From contig CM075860.1 of the NCBI GenBank assembly GCA_037975125.1, forward strand, positions 19,594,822 to 19,658,821: a stretch of 64,000 nucleotides of DNA, in the 5' to 3' direction. Below the pieces are notes generated by a model. It had not been told where the DNA came from, searched no databases, and was given only the letters and a program-made list of their open reading frames with translations. Below are positions 10,090 through 26,579 of this stretch, one piece after another. The DNA comes from Latrodectus hesperus (Eukaryota > Arthropoda > Arachnida > Araneae > Theridiidae). A program made the position numbers and the translations under genes. Each line of letters starts with the position of its first letter. Within the stretch, counting starts at the first letter, position 1.

Positions 10090-10321
10090 TTCGTCAAGCT
10101 CAAAAGCAGTGTCTGCTTGACTAGTCCCCTTGCCACCGTTAGCCGTCCGAAGACGTTTCCGGGAGTCACCGCGTGGAGGTGGTGGTCAAGTGGTTCAGAG
10201 AATATTGAACTTGTTCAATTAAGCCCAAGGAGCGCTTTTACTTCTCGGATAGACTCTGGGCCGTTGTCCGAGAACGTAAGTATAGCACAATTACCAATAA
10301 ACTCTTGTGGGACTGACTCCC
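10090..10321 (-). promoter_or_regulatory. LINE 5' leader with internal initiator
   Basis: The element begins GGGAGTCAGTCCC on the minus strand (10309-10321), which contains the arthropod initiator TCAGTC within the first dozen bases, as expected for a LINE with its own internal promoter. The leader is GC-richer than its surroundings. No clear downstream promoter element was recognised. Confidence 0.5.
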
Positions 10322-10336
10322 ATATTTAATATATAA
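10322..10336. repeat. Right copy of 15-bp target-site duplication of the LINE
   Basis: Exact repeat of 5089-5103, immediately outside the LINE 5' end. Confidence 0.9.
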
Positions 10337-10498
10337 AAAAATTTTAATTACATTTTCATAATTTTTATGTTAAAAATTAAAAGCAGTTTAATATTGTCGC
10401 GTAGAATAATTGGGACACTCGTAAGGCACAGCTTTTCCTTTCACAGTTAGTATTCTTACACAATGGTGAGAACTAACTCACATACTGAGCTACTTGCT

Positions 10499-10565
10499 CT
10501 TTTATACAATAACAGAAAGTTCTGGAACACCGTTCCAGTAAACCAAAGAATTTTCTAGAATATTC
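10499..10565 (-). promoter_or_regulatory. Heat-shock-type promoter: two HSE clusters plus TATA box
   Basis: 10548-10565 is a perfect four-unit heat-shock element, GAAttTTCtaGAAtaTTC. 10515-10535 holds a second cluster, GAAagTTCtgGAA followed by a TTC after a 5-base gap. On the minus strand TATAAAAG lies at 10506-10499, nine bases from the nearer cluster, so transcription would start near 10475 and run toward the LINE at 10321. HSEs are bound by HSF trimers. The order HSE-HSE-TATA matches hsp-type promoters. No heat-shock coding sequence is nearby. Confidence 0.6.
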
Positions 10566-10595
10566 GCACTTGAAATTAAACTCAAAAAACTTCCA

Positions 10596-10668
10596 CACCA
10601 CTCGTTGGGATTCGAACGATGGCTGATTCGATTGAAATCTGTTGCCTTGACCACTGAGCTACGGCGAT
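10596..10668 (-). other. tRNA-like sequence (degenerate, likely SINE or repeat component)
   Basis: On the minus strand an A-box-like TAGCTCAGTGGTCAAGG (10661-10645) and a B-box GTTCGAATCCC (10617-10607) are 44 bases apart, exactly the tRNA spacing. The acceptor stem pairs only in part (positions 6 and 7 mismatch) and the T stem is poor, so this is not a functional tRNA but a tRNA-derived unit that may keep a Pol III promoter. Confidence 0.55.
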
Positions 10669-10739
10669 CACGGCAGTGAAACGTTGTAACCGGTAACATA
10701 ACCTGCTTCTCAACTCTTTCTCTAAATTACATTCCAAAC

Positions 10740-16467
<5,728 letters not shown>

Positions 16468-18112
16468 TATTAGAACAATAACTTCATTTATAAAGAATTA
16501 AAATCTAAGTTACTACGTTTTTACACTATATTACTATATCCTAATTCTCTTCCTAGTATCAGAAAAAATAGCAAATTAGTGCAAATTAATTCAATATAAA
16601 AATTGACCATAATTTATAGTCTTGAAAATGTATCTTTGTAATTTACCTTTTATTAAATATTTCAAAACGTTAAATTTGAATCGCTTAGAATGAGAAATTA
16701 GCATTAGATATTATATTAATTAATGTCATTTATTAATTGAGTATTATGTTTTGTAAATGTATGTAATTTTTTAAAATAATATTATATGTATATCTAAATA
16801 CATAACTGCATATCTAACTGACAAGGAATTGTTTGTTTTATTGTGTATACATTTAATGGATAATTCCCTTAATTATTCAATATAAATTTTAACTATTATT
16901 TGAATGTAGAGAATGTGATATGAATAAAACTTGTAATGGCAATATTCATCAAAAAATATAATTTTCCATATTACCCAACACACAAAATAACTATCTCATA
17001 CTGCTTTCTAATAATGAGTTGTATTTTAATATAGACTTATATATATAGATAATGTAAACAGGTATATATACCTGTAACTGTGTGGTATTTATCACCTCAT
17101 TAATATTATGTTGCATTTAAATTATTATGCACGATGTTGATTACCATTATGTTAATTGTGAGGTAATTTGCTTAGAACTATTACTGAATTTTAAATTTCA
17201 AGTATCATAAATGTGATATAATTGTGGTTAATTTCACTAACATGGCTTTTATATGAATTTTATTCAAGAAAATTGTATGAATAAAAATATGCATTAAAAG
17301 AAGTTGTTGCACTACATCTTTTAAATCAAATTCACATTGATTTATTTCATACGAGTTTTTTAATTTACCCATCTATGATACTTCATGTATTTATATTGAA
17401 AAAAATTACATGACTTTTAATGTTAGAGGGATAAATAGGTTCAAATTAAAATCACTATATATTTATAGTGAAACCTAAATCAATGACAATCCTGCATTGC
17501 AATGGTCAGAAATTTTCAAGGAATCATAATTAGTGTGATAATTCTCCAGTGTTTAGTTGAAACCTTTTGCAGTCTTTCTGAATTTGGAGTAATGGTACTA
17601 TAAATAAGAGCTGAAACAAGTTTATAAAACTCTCTTAACTACGACAAAATGAATCATAAATTTATTTCAGTTTTCAAGGTAGCAATTTCTTATCTCATAA
17701 GGTAATTTAAATTTATGTTGTTCAATCATTACTAAATATTTAAATAACTGAAATGATTATATTTTAATCGGCTTTTAGATTTTGTAAAATAACGGAAGAA
17801 TTTTATAAGTATGATTTTACTACGGTTTATCGAAGGATTTGTGTTTTTTTTGTATAAATATTGTTTTAGTCTTGCATCTTTTATATAGTATCCTTCCAAT
17901 ATAGATTTTCAACAAAATTGAATTTGCTAACAAAATTAGATGACTATCCAGGTAACTTATTTTACAGTACAATGTGTAAATCTACCAACAGGTAAGTAAC
18001 ACAATCCTTATTTGGTATTTGAATTATTTATGCACTTCTCTCTATAATTATTAAGCTTTTCGGAATTCCAGCTTTCGTTACACCATTGTTTCTCTACCTT
18101 TTAATATTCGGG
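16468..18112. other. AT-rich DNA without recognisable genes
   Basis: Only a short perfect palindrome, ACAGGTATATATACCTGT (17058-17075), stands out. No coding or RNA feature is supported. Confidence 0.6.
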
Positions 18113-18171
18113 ACTAGAGGGATAAGATGAAACATGTGTTTCAATCACGTGTTTCATCGCATTCCTCTAGT
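18113..18171. repeat. Strong hairpin, 26-base arms
   Basis: Arms 18113-18138 and 18146-18171 are inverted copies with 22 of 26 positions matching, and a 7-base loop. Both arms begin with ACTAGAGG. It could be a MITE-like fragment or a structured RNA; there is no other support for either. Confidence 0.6.
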
Positions 18172-18236
18172 ATACTGTAAATTTACACTTTGACCTAAAT
18201 TTGAAAACTCTCTAGAATAGGGAAACTTATTGACAT

Positions 18237-18443
18237 TTGACAACACTGATTCTCAGCATTGGTAAAAAAATAATCCTGTATCTTTTAATGACTAATGCGC
18301 CCATCATATCGGATGTACTGGCGGTTCCACAAGAAATACTGACTGTCTCGAACATACTGATATGTCGACAAGATGCGCTGGCCTTTACAATGGCTTCTTT
18401 GAAGACAAAATATAAATCTGTTAAATATAGGAATATAATTTAG
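18237..18443. other. GC-richer patch with phased TACTG repeats, unknown
   Basis: Between about 18310 and 18385 a TACTG/CGCTG motif recurs at spacings of 21, 18 and 21 bases. The + frame (68 codons) and the opposite frame both read through the patch with 6-7 residue periodicity. I do not recognise the product; it may be a noncoding repeat. The hairpin just upstream may belong to the same remnant. Confidence 0.25.
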
Positions 18444-20004
18444 AAGGAGTATGGAATTACGAATATTAATAAATTTTTAAGTTATGAACTTTACACTTCA
18501 AATAAAATACTATATTTAATATGTCAATACATTTAACTAACACAATAAATTCAAAATCAACGAAAGTATTTTCAATTTAAAAATCAAAATAGCTTTAATT
18601 TTTAATTTAAATAGAAACAAGACGTACAATAATTCAAAACATCTTATTTTTTCTAAAAGAAGTTAAAACATAAAACTATTAACAGATTGTATATGTATTC
18701 GAAATGTCTATTGTAAAATATGTTATAAATTATGCATTACTTCAAGATGAGCACATGAAACACTCTTATAGTATAATTTCAATTTCAAAGTACATATTGA
18801 ATGCAATTACATTACTTATTCTACGGATAGAAATGAAAATATTTTTTGCATAATCTAAAAAACATTAGTTTTAAGAAAAAAACGCTATTTTACGCTTTTT
18901 GAAATTTCATGCAGATGGATTATTTACGATTGAAAATCGCTACTGTTGCGAAAATATCATAATACAATTTTTATTTCTAATTATTCAAAATAATTCTGAA
19001 ATTAATGTGGAAAATTTTTCCCAATAATTTAATTAAACTATATAATTTCTTATTGACCTGCTTATAAAGAGGTTAAACTAAAATTTAACATCTAATGCTA
19101 TTAACATTACCTATATTAAAATGATAATTGTTATTATTTAATTTATAAAATTCATTATAATAAATCTTATTTATTCTAAATTAAAAAATAAATGTAAGTG
19201 AATTTGAGAGTATTGCAGGAACACTATTTAATACAATGACACATGCTCAGGTCAAAAACTATTGTTTGAAGATATTTCTTTCAAATTCCACTAAATCAGA
19301 ACTTATTTAAACGGGCCAGGTTTTCAAATTGTGGCTTCATAAACATAAATTTATCCACAAGAATTACAGTTATTTTCCCCCATTCTATTTAATTAAAGAA
19401 ATTCGACATGGTTCGCACAGTTTTCTTTCCTGGGCTCGATTTCTATTTGTATTTTTATGTGGTAAGTCATTTAATGATTTCTGATAATCTAAAGCAGAAC
19501 ATAAATATCTTTTCGTGCTGTCTGCTCATTATTTCATACAAAAGAAAGGTTCATTCATTTGGCATAGTATCTGATTAATTTTTATGGCGTAAATTTTCTT
19601 GAATATAAAATCTGAGGTTTAATTACATAAGAAAAGTGAAAAAATTACTATGAGCCAATATTGAAAATGTGTGGCCAAATTATAAATGACAACTAATTTA
19701 TAAACAATATTCAAATTTACATTTGTTTTGTAGTATAAAATGACCATCTCGGTTTTTATAAAGGTCTCTAAGATGCATATAATAAACTATCAAATTGAAG
19801 ATGAACTTTAAAAATGATTTCGTTTTTGAATAACACACATTGTACAATTCTCCCTTCTAAAAATATATTTAAATTATTCTTACTTCTAGCAATTATTTTC
19901 ATTAATCAAAAGCTGCCATTTTTTTAAAGAAGAAAGAAGACAATTTTTCATTTGTGATTCAATTAATAAAGAAATGTCTTTAAACTGTGAACCAGTGTCA
20001 ACTA
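18444..20004. other. AT-rich DNA without recognisable genes
   Basis: Nothing firm. A short ATG-to-GTAAGT stretch at 19408-19461 could be a first exon but has no other support. Confidence 0.55.
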
Positions 20005-20227
20005 AACTAATACTAAACCAGTGGCACGACAGCCCACATGTTAGCCAAGACTTATAGTACCCATGTCTGTTTTCTTGACTACTGAGCGTCCCAAGTCTGT
20101 GAAGCACATGTGCAGGTGAAGTTTACGTAATAGCATTTGCTACCTAAGAGGTCAGTTTAACACGAAACTCACAGTGTGTAAAACTTAAGCATGCTTGTTA
20201 CTCAGTTCATAGACTCACTGAAGGGAT

Positions 20228-20769
20228 CCCTCCCTAAGTCCTGCCTAGCTGCCTCAACATGGCGGGAGGGTGTTCCTGGGCGAAGTGGGCGAAGTTGGTC
20301 AGGAGTATGTTCTCCTGGTATGGCTACCCTAGGCGTGAAGGCCACTCCATTATGCTCAGCTAAAGCTAGCAAGCTCAAGGGGCTAACCCAGTCTTCTACC
20401 TTTGTTGCCCCAGGTCTTCGGACTAATCGAAACTGTCCTTTTTCCCAATACCATGAACCCCTGGTACTTCGCTAGAAGCCCTGGTGGGGCACTTCGAACC
20501 AAAGGTACCAGAAAGCAACAAACAGTTCTTTTTAGCTTCCTTAGTGGACATATTAAAGCTCTCGTTTTTCATCAGGGACAGAAAAACTACCCGGATTGCC
20601 CCTGGTGCGGAGCCGTGCAGGCCTCTCCTACCCATATTCTAAACTGCTTGGATTTTGCCAAAAATGTCATTCTTAAACATCCTACACTATTTTTGGACTT
20701 GTTTGAAATAACGGCTTTTATGGAGATGGTCTAGCATTGCTTGATCATCTGAGATTAGCAACAACAACA
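20228..20769 (+). mobile_element. 5'-truncated LINE 3' end inserted in the SINE
   Basis: The fragment is flanked by ACTGAAGGGAT at 20217-20227 and 20770-20780 and ends in a short (CAA)n tail. It contains the C-terminal coding end of a LINE ORF2. The SINE copy at 52 kb shows the uninterrupted site, supporting insertion. Truncation at the 5' end is the usual outcome of incomplete target-primed reverse transcription. Confidence 0.75.
20402..20734 (+). pseudogene. LINE ORF2 C-terminal fragment with zinc-knuckle-like motif
   Basis: The frame of 110 codons has a short mis-framed start; from about 20500 it reads RKQQTVLFSFLSGHIK..., then CPWC and HILNC (a Cys/His motif), ending LFEITAFMEMV. This pattern is the conserved end of LINE polymerase proteins. 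Upstream remnants at 20255-20475 are in other frames, so the copy is broken. It differs from the LINE at 5-10 kb. Confidence 0.7.
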
Positions 20770-20890
20770 ACTGAAGGGATTAAAATCTGAGTTTACCTTG
20801 CACAGCCCAACAATTAAATCTCGGACCTGTGCTTTGGAGCGAAACGTTACCACTAAGCAACCATGATTCAGCCATTGTTGGATTTAAAAT

Positions 20891-22680
20891 CCTATGAGGA
20901 ACCAGGATTTCATTGTCAGCATGGATATCTATATAACATGCGTAATAGAGCTTTAATTCAACAAAGAATTAAATGATTAAAAAGACCGCAGAATACCCCT
21001 AAGTTTTTTATAAGTTGGTCATTATCTCCGAGAGAATAGTATTTCTGGCTATTAGCAATAGATAAAAATTTCAATATGTTGTATTCACTGGCTGGATAAT
21101 TTTTTAAATTAATTAAATTACCCATACACACATTTTTTTCTCTGGCTGGAAGTCCTTTCTTTTATTTAATTTAATTCTCCCTCCCCCCATTTTGACGAAG
21201 TAGAATGCCCTATTGTAGGACTTGAATTAAACCAGTTTTTCAGGGAGAGGGAGGAGGAATATGTTTCTTACTCCATGGGAGAGAGCGAGGGAAGGAGGCA
21301 GAAGACAGGTGGGAACAGATGGAGTTAGAACAAAAAGGCTGAAACACACACTACTGAAAAAAGGACTATTTTGGATATTCAAGTCTGACGTTTTATTGGA
21401 GTTTATACACAGAAAAATCAAAAATTTGAAATAATCAAATCCTATTAGTTTTAGACGGGAGAAGTAGAAATATACTTCCTGAATACGAGTCCAAATGAAG
21501 GAAGCCACGCTGAATAAATGATCTACTAGGTTTTCGAAGCCATCAAAATAAGCCGGTTTAGTACCAGAACTTTCCTATGTAAGTCAATGTTTTTTTTAAT
21601 TAATTTTACCAGCCAGTTGTTTTTTAGTGTGGTACCACCTATTTTATAACATTAAACAATGATTCTGGTATCTAGTGTAAATTATGATCTCCACGTGAGT
21701 GCTTAACCATGTTGTTAGTAAAGTTTATAAATATTTGAAATAAGTAACTGAATTTGTGTGTGTGTATAAATAGATTTGTAATTTTAGGATTGATTTAAAA
21801 GAAATTTTTAATTACAAAAACACTCAAAGCCAGTTTCTGCTTCTATTTTTCAGGTTTGAATCTGGGTGTAAACAAAAAAATAATAAATACACAACGCAAT
21901 GTTAAAAAATTATACATTATTTTTATTTAAAATATTATTTGTAATAGCTATATAATAACAGTAATTAAATACACAACAAATAATATCATTTATGATCACA
22001 AGTGGATCTGATTTTCTCCACCCTTATCATGATTTTCGGTCATCGATCTAAGGGCTATAGATCAATGTTTAAAAGTTTCTGAGCAACATATTGTTTCAAA
22101 TGATTTTATGCTGTTTCAATAGTATCTATACATCATCTGCATACTGACGCAAACCTAAAAGATATAACAAGCATCTTAAAAATTTTTGATATATTTTGAA
22201 TGAGCATCTCTGGTTGAAATGTGAAGCTAGGTTTCATATTAGTTGTATGATAGACTGGATAAATGTTTATTCTATAATCTATAAGAGCTAATAATTAGTT
22301 CATCAGTCAGAAAGAACAAGAAAAAAGATTCTAAATTCATTTCCATTTTCCATGCGTCACTAATGGCCCTTAATAAGACAAACAATAAACTATTTACTTT
22401 CTTCTTAATTCATAATGGACCCAGTTTAAATCGCTTCTGCTATTTATATCAGACAGATCTACACAAATCTTCCTCATAGATTGGGTTGTCATCAAAAACT
22501 ACTCTATGAATTTCCTTCCAGTCATAATTTTTTGTTGAATCAAATATTTTTTTCAATATCATTTTTAAATCAAAATCAAAACGAAAATGTAATCAATCAA
22601 TAAAGAGATTATAATATATCCTTAATTGCTATTAAATTACAACCTAAATAGTATTGTAATAACTGCAGAAAAGACGATAA
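20891..22680. other. AT-rich DNA with a purine-rich patch
   Basis: A purine-rich patch (GGGAGAGGGAGGAGG..., about 21241-21330) and an opposing pyrimidine run (CTCCCTCCCCCC, about 21177-21190) could pair or form unusual structures. At 21836-21853 there is a strong acceptor-like TTCTGCTTCTATTTTTCAG followed by a short frame to 21905, too short to call. Confidence 0.4.
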
Positions 22681-22686
22681 AAAATT

Positions 22687-22899
22687 TTAAAGACGATAAA
22701 GTATTAATTTTCTTCTAAAATAATCATAATACTTATGCCTAGGATCATGCAACTGCAATGGATAAACGGAATTTTCATATCTCTCTGCATAGACATATTT
22801 AAAACTCGGAAGTACTCTGACTTCTGAGTAATCAGGAGTTAGGAACTTAAAAGGAAGCTCTAAGCCGGAAGCATCTGTTGGTAGCAGAGAAAGCGACAT
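22687..22899 (-). CDS. Unknown protein, possible terminal exon
   Basis: The frame of 70 codons begins MSLSLLPTDASG and ends LHDPRHKYYDYFRRKLILYRL. Its amino-acid mix is ordinary, unlike chance frames in this AT-rich DNA. The frame stays open upstream of the ATG for about 20 codons, and a possible acceptor (TATTTCCTGTTAG) lies about 20 bases before the ATG, so it may be a last exon and not a complete gene. No family was recognised. It could also be a relic of an unknown repeat. Confidence 0.35.
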   Translation of the reverse strand: MSLSLLPTDASGLELPFKFLTPDYSEVRVLPSFKYVYAERYENSVYPLQLHDPRHKYYDYFRRKLILYRL

Positions 22900-22930
22900 T
22901 GTATCAGGAATTGTAACTAACAGGAAATAC

Positions 22931-24178
<1,248 letters not shown>

Positions 24179-24184
24179 CTAAAA

Positions 24185-25132
24185 ATAAAGGTAACGCCTA
24201 CATATCTTACGTCAAGCTGAAAATCTCAAAAATATTTGGAAACATACTCTCCATAAAACGAATGAAAACATCTACTTTCTCCTATGAAAGAACATTTCAT
24301 TCATCCGTGCTTTTGAGTAATTCATTTTAATTATTTTTATTCGATCAAGACATTTGTATGTCAGATTTTTAAAATGATCACGTGGAATATAGTTTAGTAT
24401 ATATTTTATATTTGTTTATATAATTATGTAATGATTTGTTTTGGGAGAATTAAATGAATCAAAGCTATCCATTTTTCATAATTTTCTTACAAAAAATATT
24501 AATACTAAAAACGGTAATAGAAAAATTTCTTATTCACTTATTATAAAATTTATATAGAGATAATAATAAGAAATAATACATTTTCTTAATAACAACCAAA
24601 ATGAGAGACACATTTTTCAAGTTAAAACTTTCCAACTTATAACGAAATGTTTTCATTCTTTATTTTAATTATTTTATCAGTAAGAATGGCAAATAACATG
24701 TTATTTTTAAAACATTAAAAACAATGTAAAGTGTAAGGAAATTTTTTATCACGGATATTTTCCAAAATATCATATTATATTAGTTGTACTTTTTGAGAAA
24801 AACTTATTTTGATTACATTTTATGATGTGTGTGTGGCTAAGGTTTATTTTTAATCCAGTGCATCAAAAAATTTAAAATTGTTAAAGAGTTTTATTTAAAA
24901 TCAAAATTGATAGACACAAGAGAAAGACTAGAAAAATAAAAACATTCAAATTTTCTTACAACAGAATGTTAAACGTTAGAAAATATATTAATATAAGAAA
25001 AAAGATATACTTAAAAAAGGATATTTTTTCTAATTATTGTATTTTATGTGTAAAAATAAAAGTAATTTGGTAAAATGATCAGTTCTTAATAGTGTTATAC
25101 ATTATGTTTCTAATTTAGGAACTGTTTCATTG

Positions 25133-25199
<67 letters not shown>

Positions 25200-25352
25200 G
25201 ATCGAATAAAAATAATTAAAGTGAGATACTCAAAAACGATGATGCATGAAATGTTCTTTCAGACAGATATGCATGTTTTCTTTTTTTCTTTTGGAGTATG
25301 TATCTAAATATTGGTCTTGCAGCTTGACGTGAAAGATGTAGGTGTTATCTTT
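24185..25352. repeat. Long inverted pair (foldback-like element)
   Basis: The left arm (24185-24346) and the right arm (25200-25352) are inverted copies at roughly three quarters identity. They share blocks such as ACGTCAAGCTG, GAAAGAACATTTCAT and AATTATTTTTATTCGATC. About 850 bases lie between them, without a coding frame. It may be a non-autonomous DNA transposon with long inverted repeats, or two copies of one repeat in opposite orientation. Confidence 0.55.
25135..25196. repeat. (TA)n microsatellite
   Basis: Pure TA run that ends four bases before the right arm of the inverted pair, on its inner side. Confidence 0.97.
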
Positions 25353-25674
25353 GCTAACAGAAGTTTTTAACGAGACTTACAGTCATGAAGTAACCATCTG
25401 CCCATAAAAATGTATTAAATAATTAAAAAAAATATTTAATATACACATTTGTACATATATAAATATATATTATGTAAATATTTATTATTACTTAAGTGCA
25501 ATTAATATTTCAATGAATTAACTCTTTTGATTTTGATTCATGGCTTTTATGCTTAACTTAAAAATCAAAATCTAGTGTGTTTTTGACTTTGCATAATATT
25601 AAAATAAATATTGAAAGTCACAATCTAGTGCTTGTTTGATAATGCATTTCATTAATAAGATTTTGGCATTGCAG
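25353..25674. other. AT-rich DNA without recognisable genes
   Basis: No supported feature before the acceptor-like ATTTTGGCATTGCAG near 25660-25674. Confidence 0.6.
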
Positions 25675-25788
25675 ATATTGCTAACCATTATTGAGGATGC
25701 ATCCATTGGGAAGAAATTCGTTGTTTTCTCTCCGTCCGAGGAAAATAACACTGTTCTAAATGAATTTGGGAGAGAGGACGAGAAATAA
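25675..25788 (+). CDS. Unknown protein, possible terminal exon
   Basis: A splice-acceptor-like ATTTTGGCATTGCAG ends at 25674. It is followed by 37 codons reading ILLTIIEDASIG..., then VVFSPSEENNT, ending FGREDEK and TAA. Composition (E, D, S, G, P present; few K/N/I runs) is unlike chance frames in the surroundings. No family was recognised and no partner exon is certain. The opposite strand also has an open frame here but is less protein-like. Confidence 0.35.
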   Translation: MLLTIIEDASIGKKFVVFSPSEENNTVLNEFGREDEK

Positions 25789-26480
25789 CAGCAATAATAA
25801 TTTTTAATCCATACTTGATAAGAAATCAAATGTTTAATATGCAATGAGTCAAAAATATTTTATACATTAAATATCTGCTCACACAAATTTTCTATCAGGA
25901 ATTACCATTGTATCTTCTTTATAATTTTTCTATGCGTCTATTCCTAATTTACAATATGCACGTAATTCCTAATTTACAATATGCATAATTACCCAACAAA
26001 TTTTGTCATTATTTTGTATCATATTATTTATGAAGACGTATATTAAAAAGTTTATAATAAAAAAATGTTAATATGATTTTTGGAAATATACATTTACAGT
26101 TGAAACTCTATGTCCCTTATCATACTACACAAATAATTATTTCATAATATAATTGTTTTATTCATAATAATAACTAATATTATTTCTTAATGTATTCATA
26201 ATATTTTATAATATAACTGTTCATAACATTAGCAGTTATATTTCTATTTTATAACTGTGTATTAAAATAATTTATTTACTTAAACTTGTATAGTTATAAA
26301 TAGATGACAATTTAAGTAATAAGTTTATCACATGTAATTTATTGCTGATAGTAATTAAAGACAATTATTTTTTTCTTAATATTATTTAAAAAAATAATAT
26401 TTGATAGGCTTTACTTGTTTAAAAGGAACATGAGATTATTATTTGTGGTTGTAAATGGGAAATAGTTAGGCTGCTTTCAA
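25789..26480. other. AT-rich DNA without recognisable genes
   Basis: Holds a partial direct duplication of CCTAATTTACAATATGCA (about 25941-25985). Nothing else is supported. Confidence 0.6.
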
Positions 26481-26579
26481 TCAGGTAATCTCATAACACT
26501 CATAATGAGCATCGAATCTAGACAGGAAATATTTTCTTAAAATATCTATCGCTTTATATAATTTCACTTGTATTATTTC
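26481..26579 (-). CDS. Unknown protein, possible terminal exon
   Basis: On the minus strand a good acceptor (AATGTTGTTTTGCAG) ends at 26580. It is followed by 32 codons in phase 0 (EIIQVKLYKAIDILRK..., ending HYECYEIT) and a TGA at 26481. The residues look protein-like, and acceptor and frame agree. No family was recognised. It could be the last exon of a minus-strand gene whose other exons lie to the right. Confidence 0.35.
   Translation of the reverse strand, partial: EIIQVKLYKAIDILRKYFLSRFDAHYECYEIT

Larger units (their letters stand above)
5104..10321 (-). mobile_element. Full-length non-LTR retrotransposon (R1/I-group LINE) with 15-bp TSD
   Basis: The 5218-bp element runs from 10321 (5' end) to 5104 (3' end) and is flanked by identical 15-bp direct repeats. 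It carries a 232-bp 5' leader, ORF1 with three CCHC-type knuckles, and ORF2 with APE-type endonuclease, reverse transcriptase, RNase H and a C-terminal Cys/His motif. ORF1 and ORF2 overlap by 11 bases. The presence of RNase H together with a knuckle-bearing ORF1 places it in the R1/LOA/I supergroup; the exact clade needs a tree. The 3' end is two copies of a TACATC hexamer and not poly(A). ORF2 has one frameshift near 6840; otherwise the copy looks intact and recent. Confidence 0.93.
10395..10698 (-). repeat. Possible solo LTR or composite repeat with heat-shock promoter
   Basis: The segment begins TGTCGCG and ends GGTAACA on the + strand (TG...CA, about 304 bp). It contains a tRNA-like sequence, heat-shock elements, a TATA box and about 80-110 bases of leader-like sequence, an arrangement compatible with U3-R-U5 of an LTR read on the minus strand. 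No 4-6 bp target duplication was found at these boundaries, so the LTR reading is tentative. Confidence 0.3.
20005..20890 (-). mobile_element. tRNA-headed SINE, copy A, interrupted by a LINE fragment
   Basis: On the minus strand a tRNA-like head lies near 20880-20815 (GCTTAGTGG A-box-like, GGTCCGAGATT B-box-like). The body continues to about 20005. The body matches copy B at 52170-52475 over several blocks, including GCTGTCGTG, a TCAAGAAAA block and a conserved TTCAGT. Copy A is split at 20228-20769 by a LINE tail with an 11-bp target duplication. The exact ends are uncertain. Confidence 0.6.

Noticed and set aside
10596..10668. Functional tRNA gene
   Set aside because: Acceptor and T stems do not pair properly, although box spacing is correct.
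10502..10699. 65-codon minus-strand frame (RRSSVVKATDF...)
   Set aside because: It translates the tRNA-like sequence and HSE region; such peptides are a familiar artefact of tRNA-derived repeats.
17968..17991. 24-base micro-exon between TTTTACAG and GTAAGT
   Set aside because: Splice signals look good but such pairs arise by chance in this much AT-rich DNA, and there is no second exon.
19408..19461. 18-codon first exon ending at GTAAGT
   Set aside because: No promoter, no partner exon, and a poor signal peptide.
21854..21905. Short terminal exon after a strong TTTTTCAG
   Set aside because: Only 17 codons, lysine/asparagine-rich; acceptor alone is insufficient.
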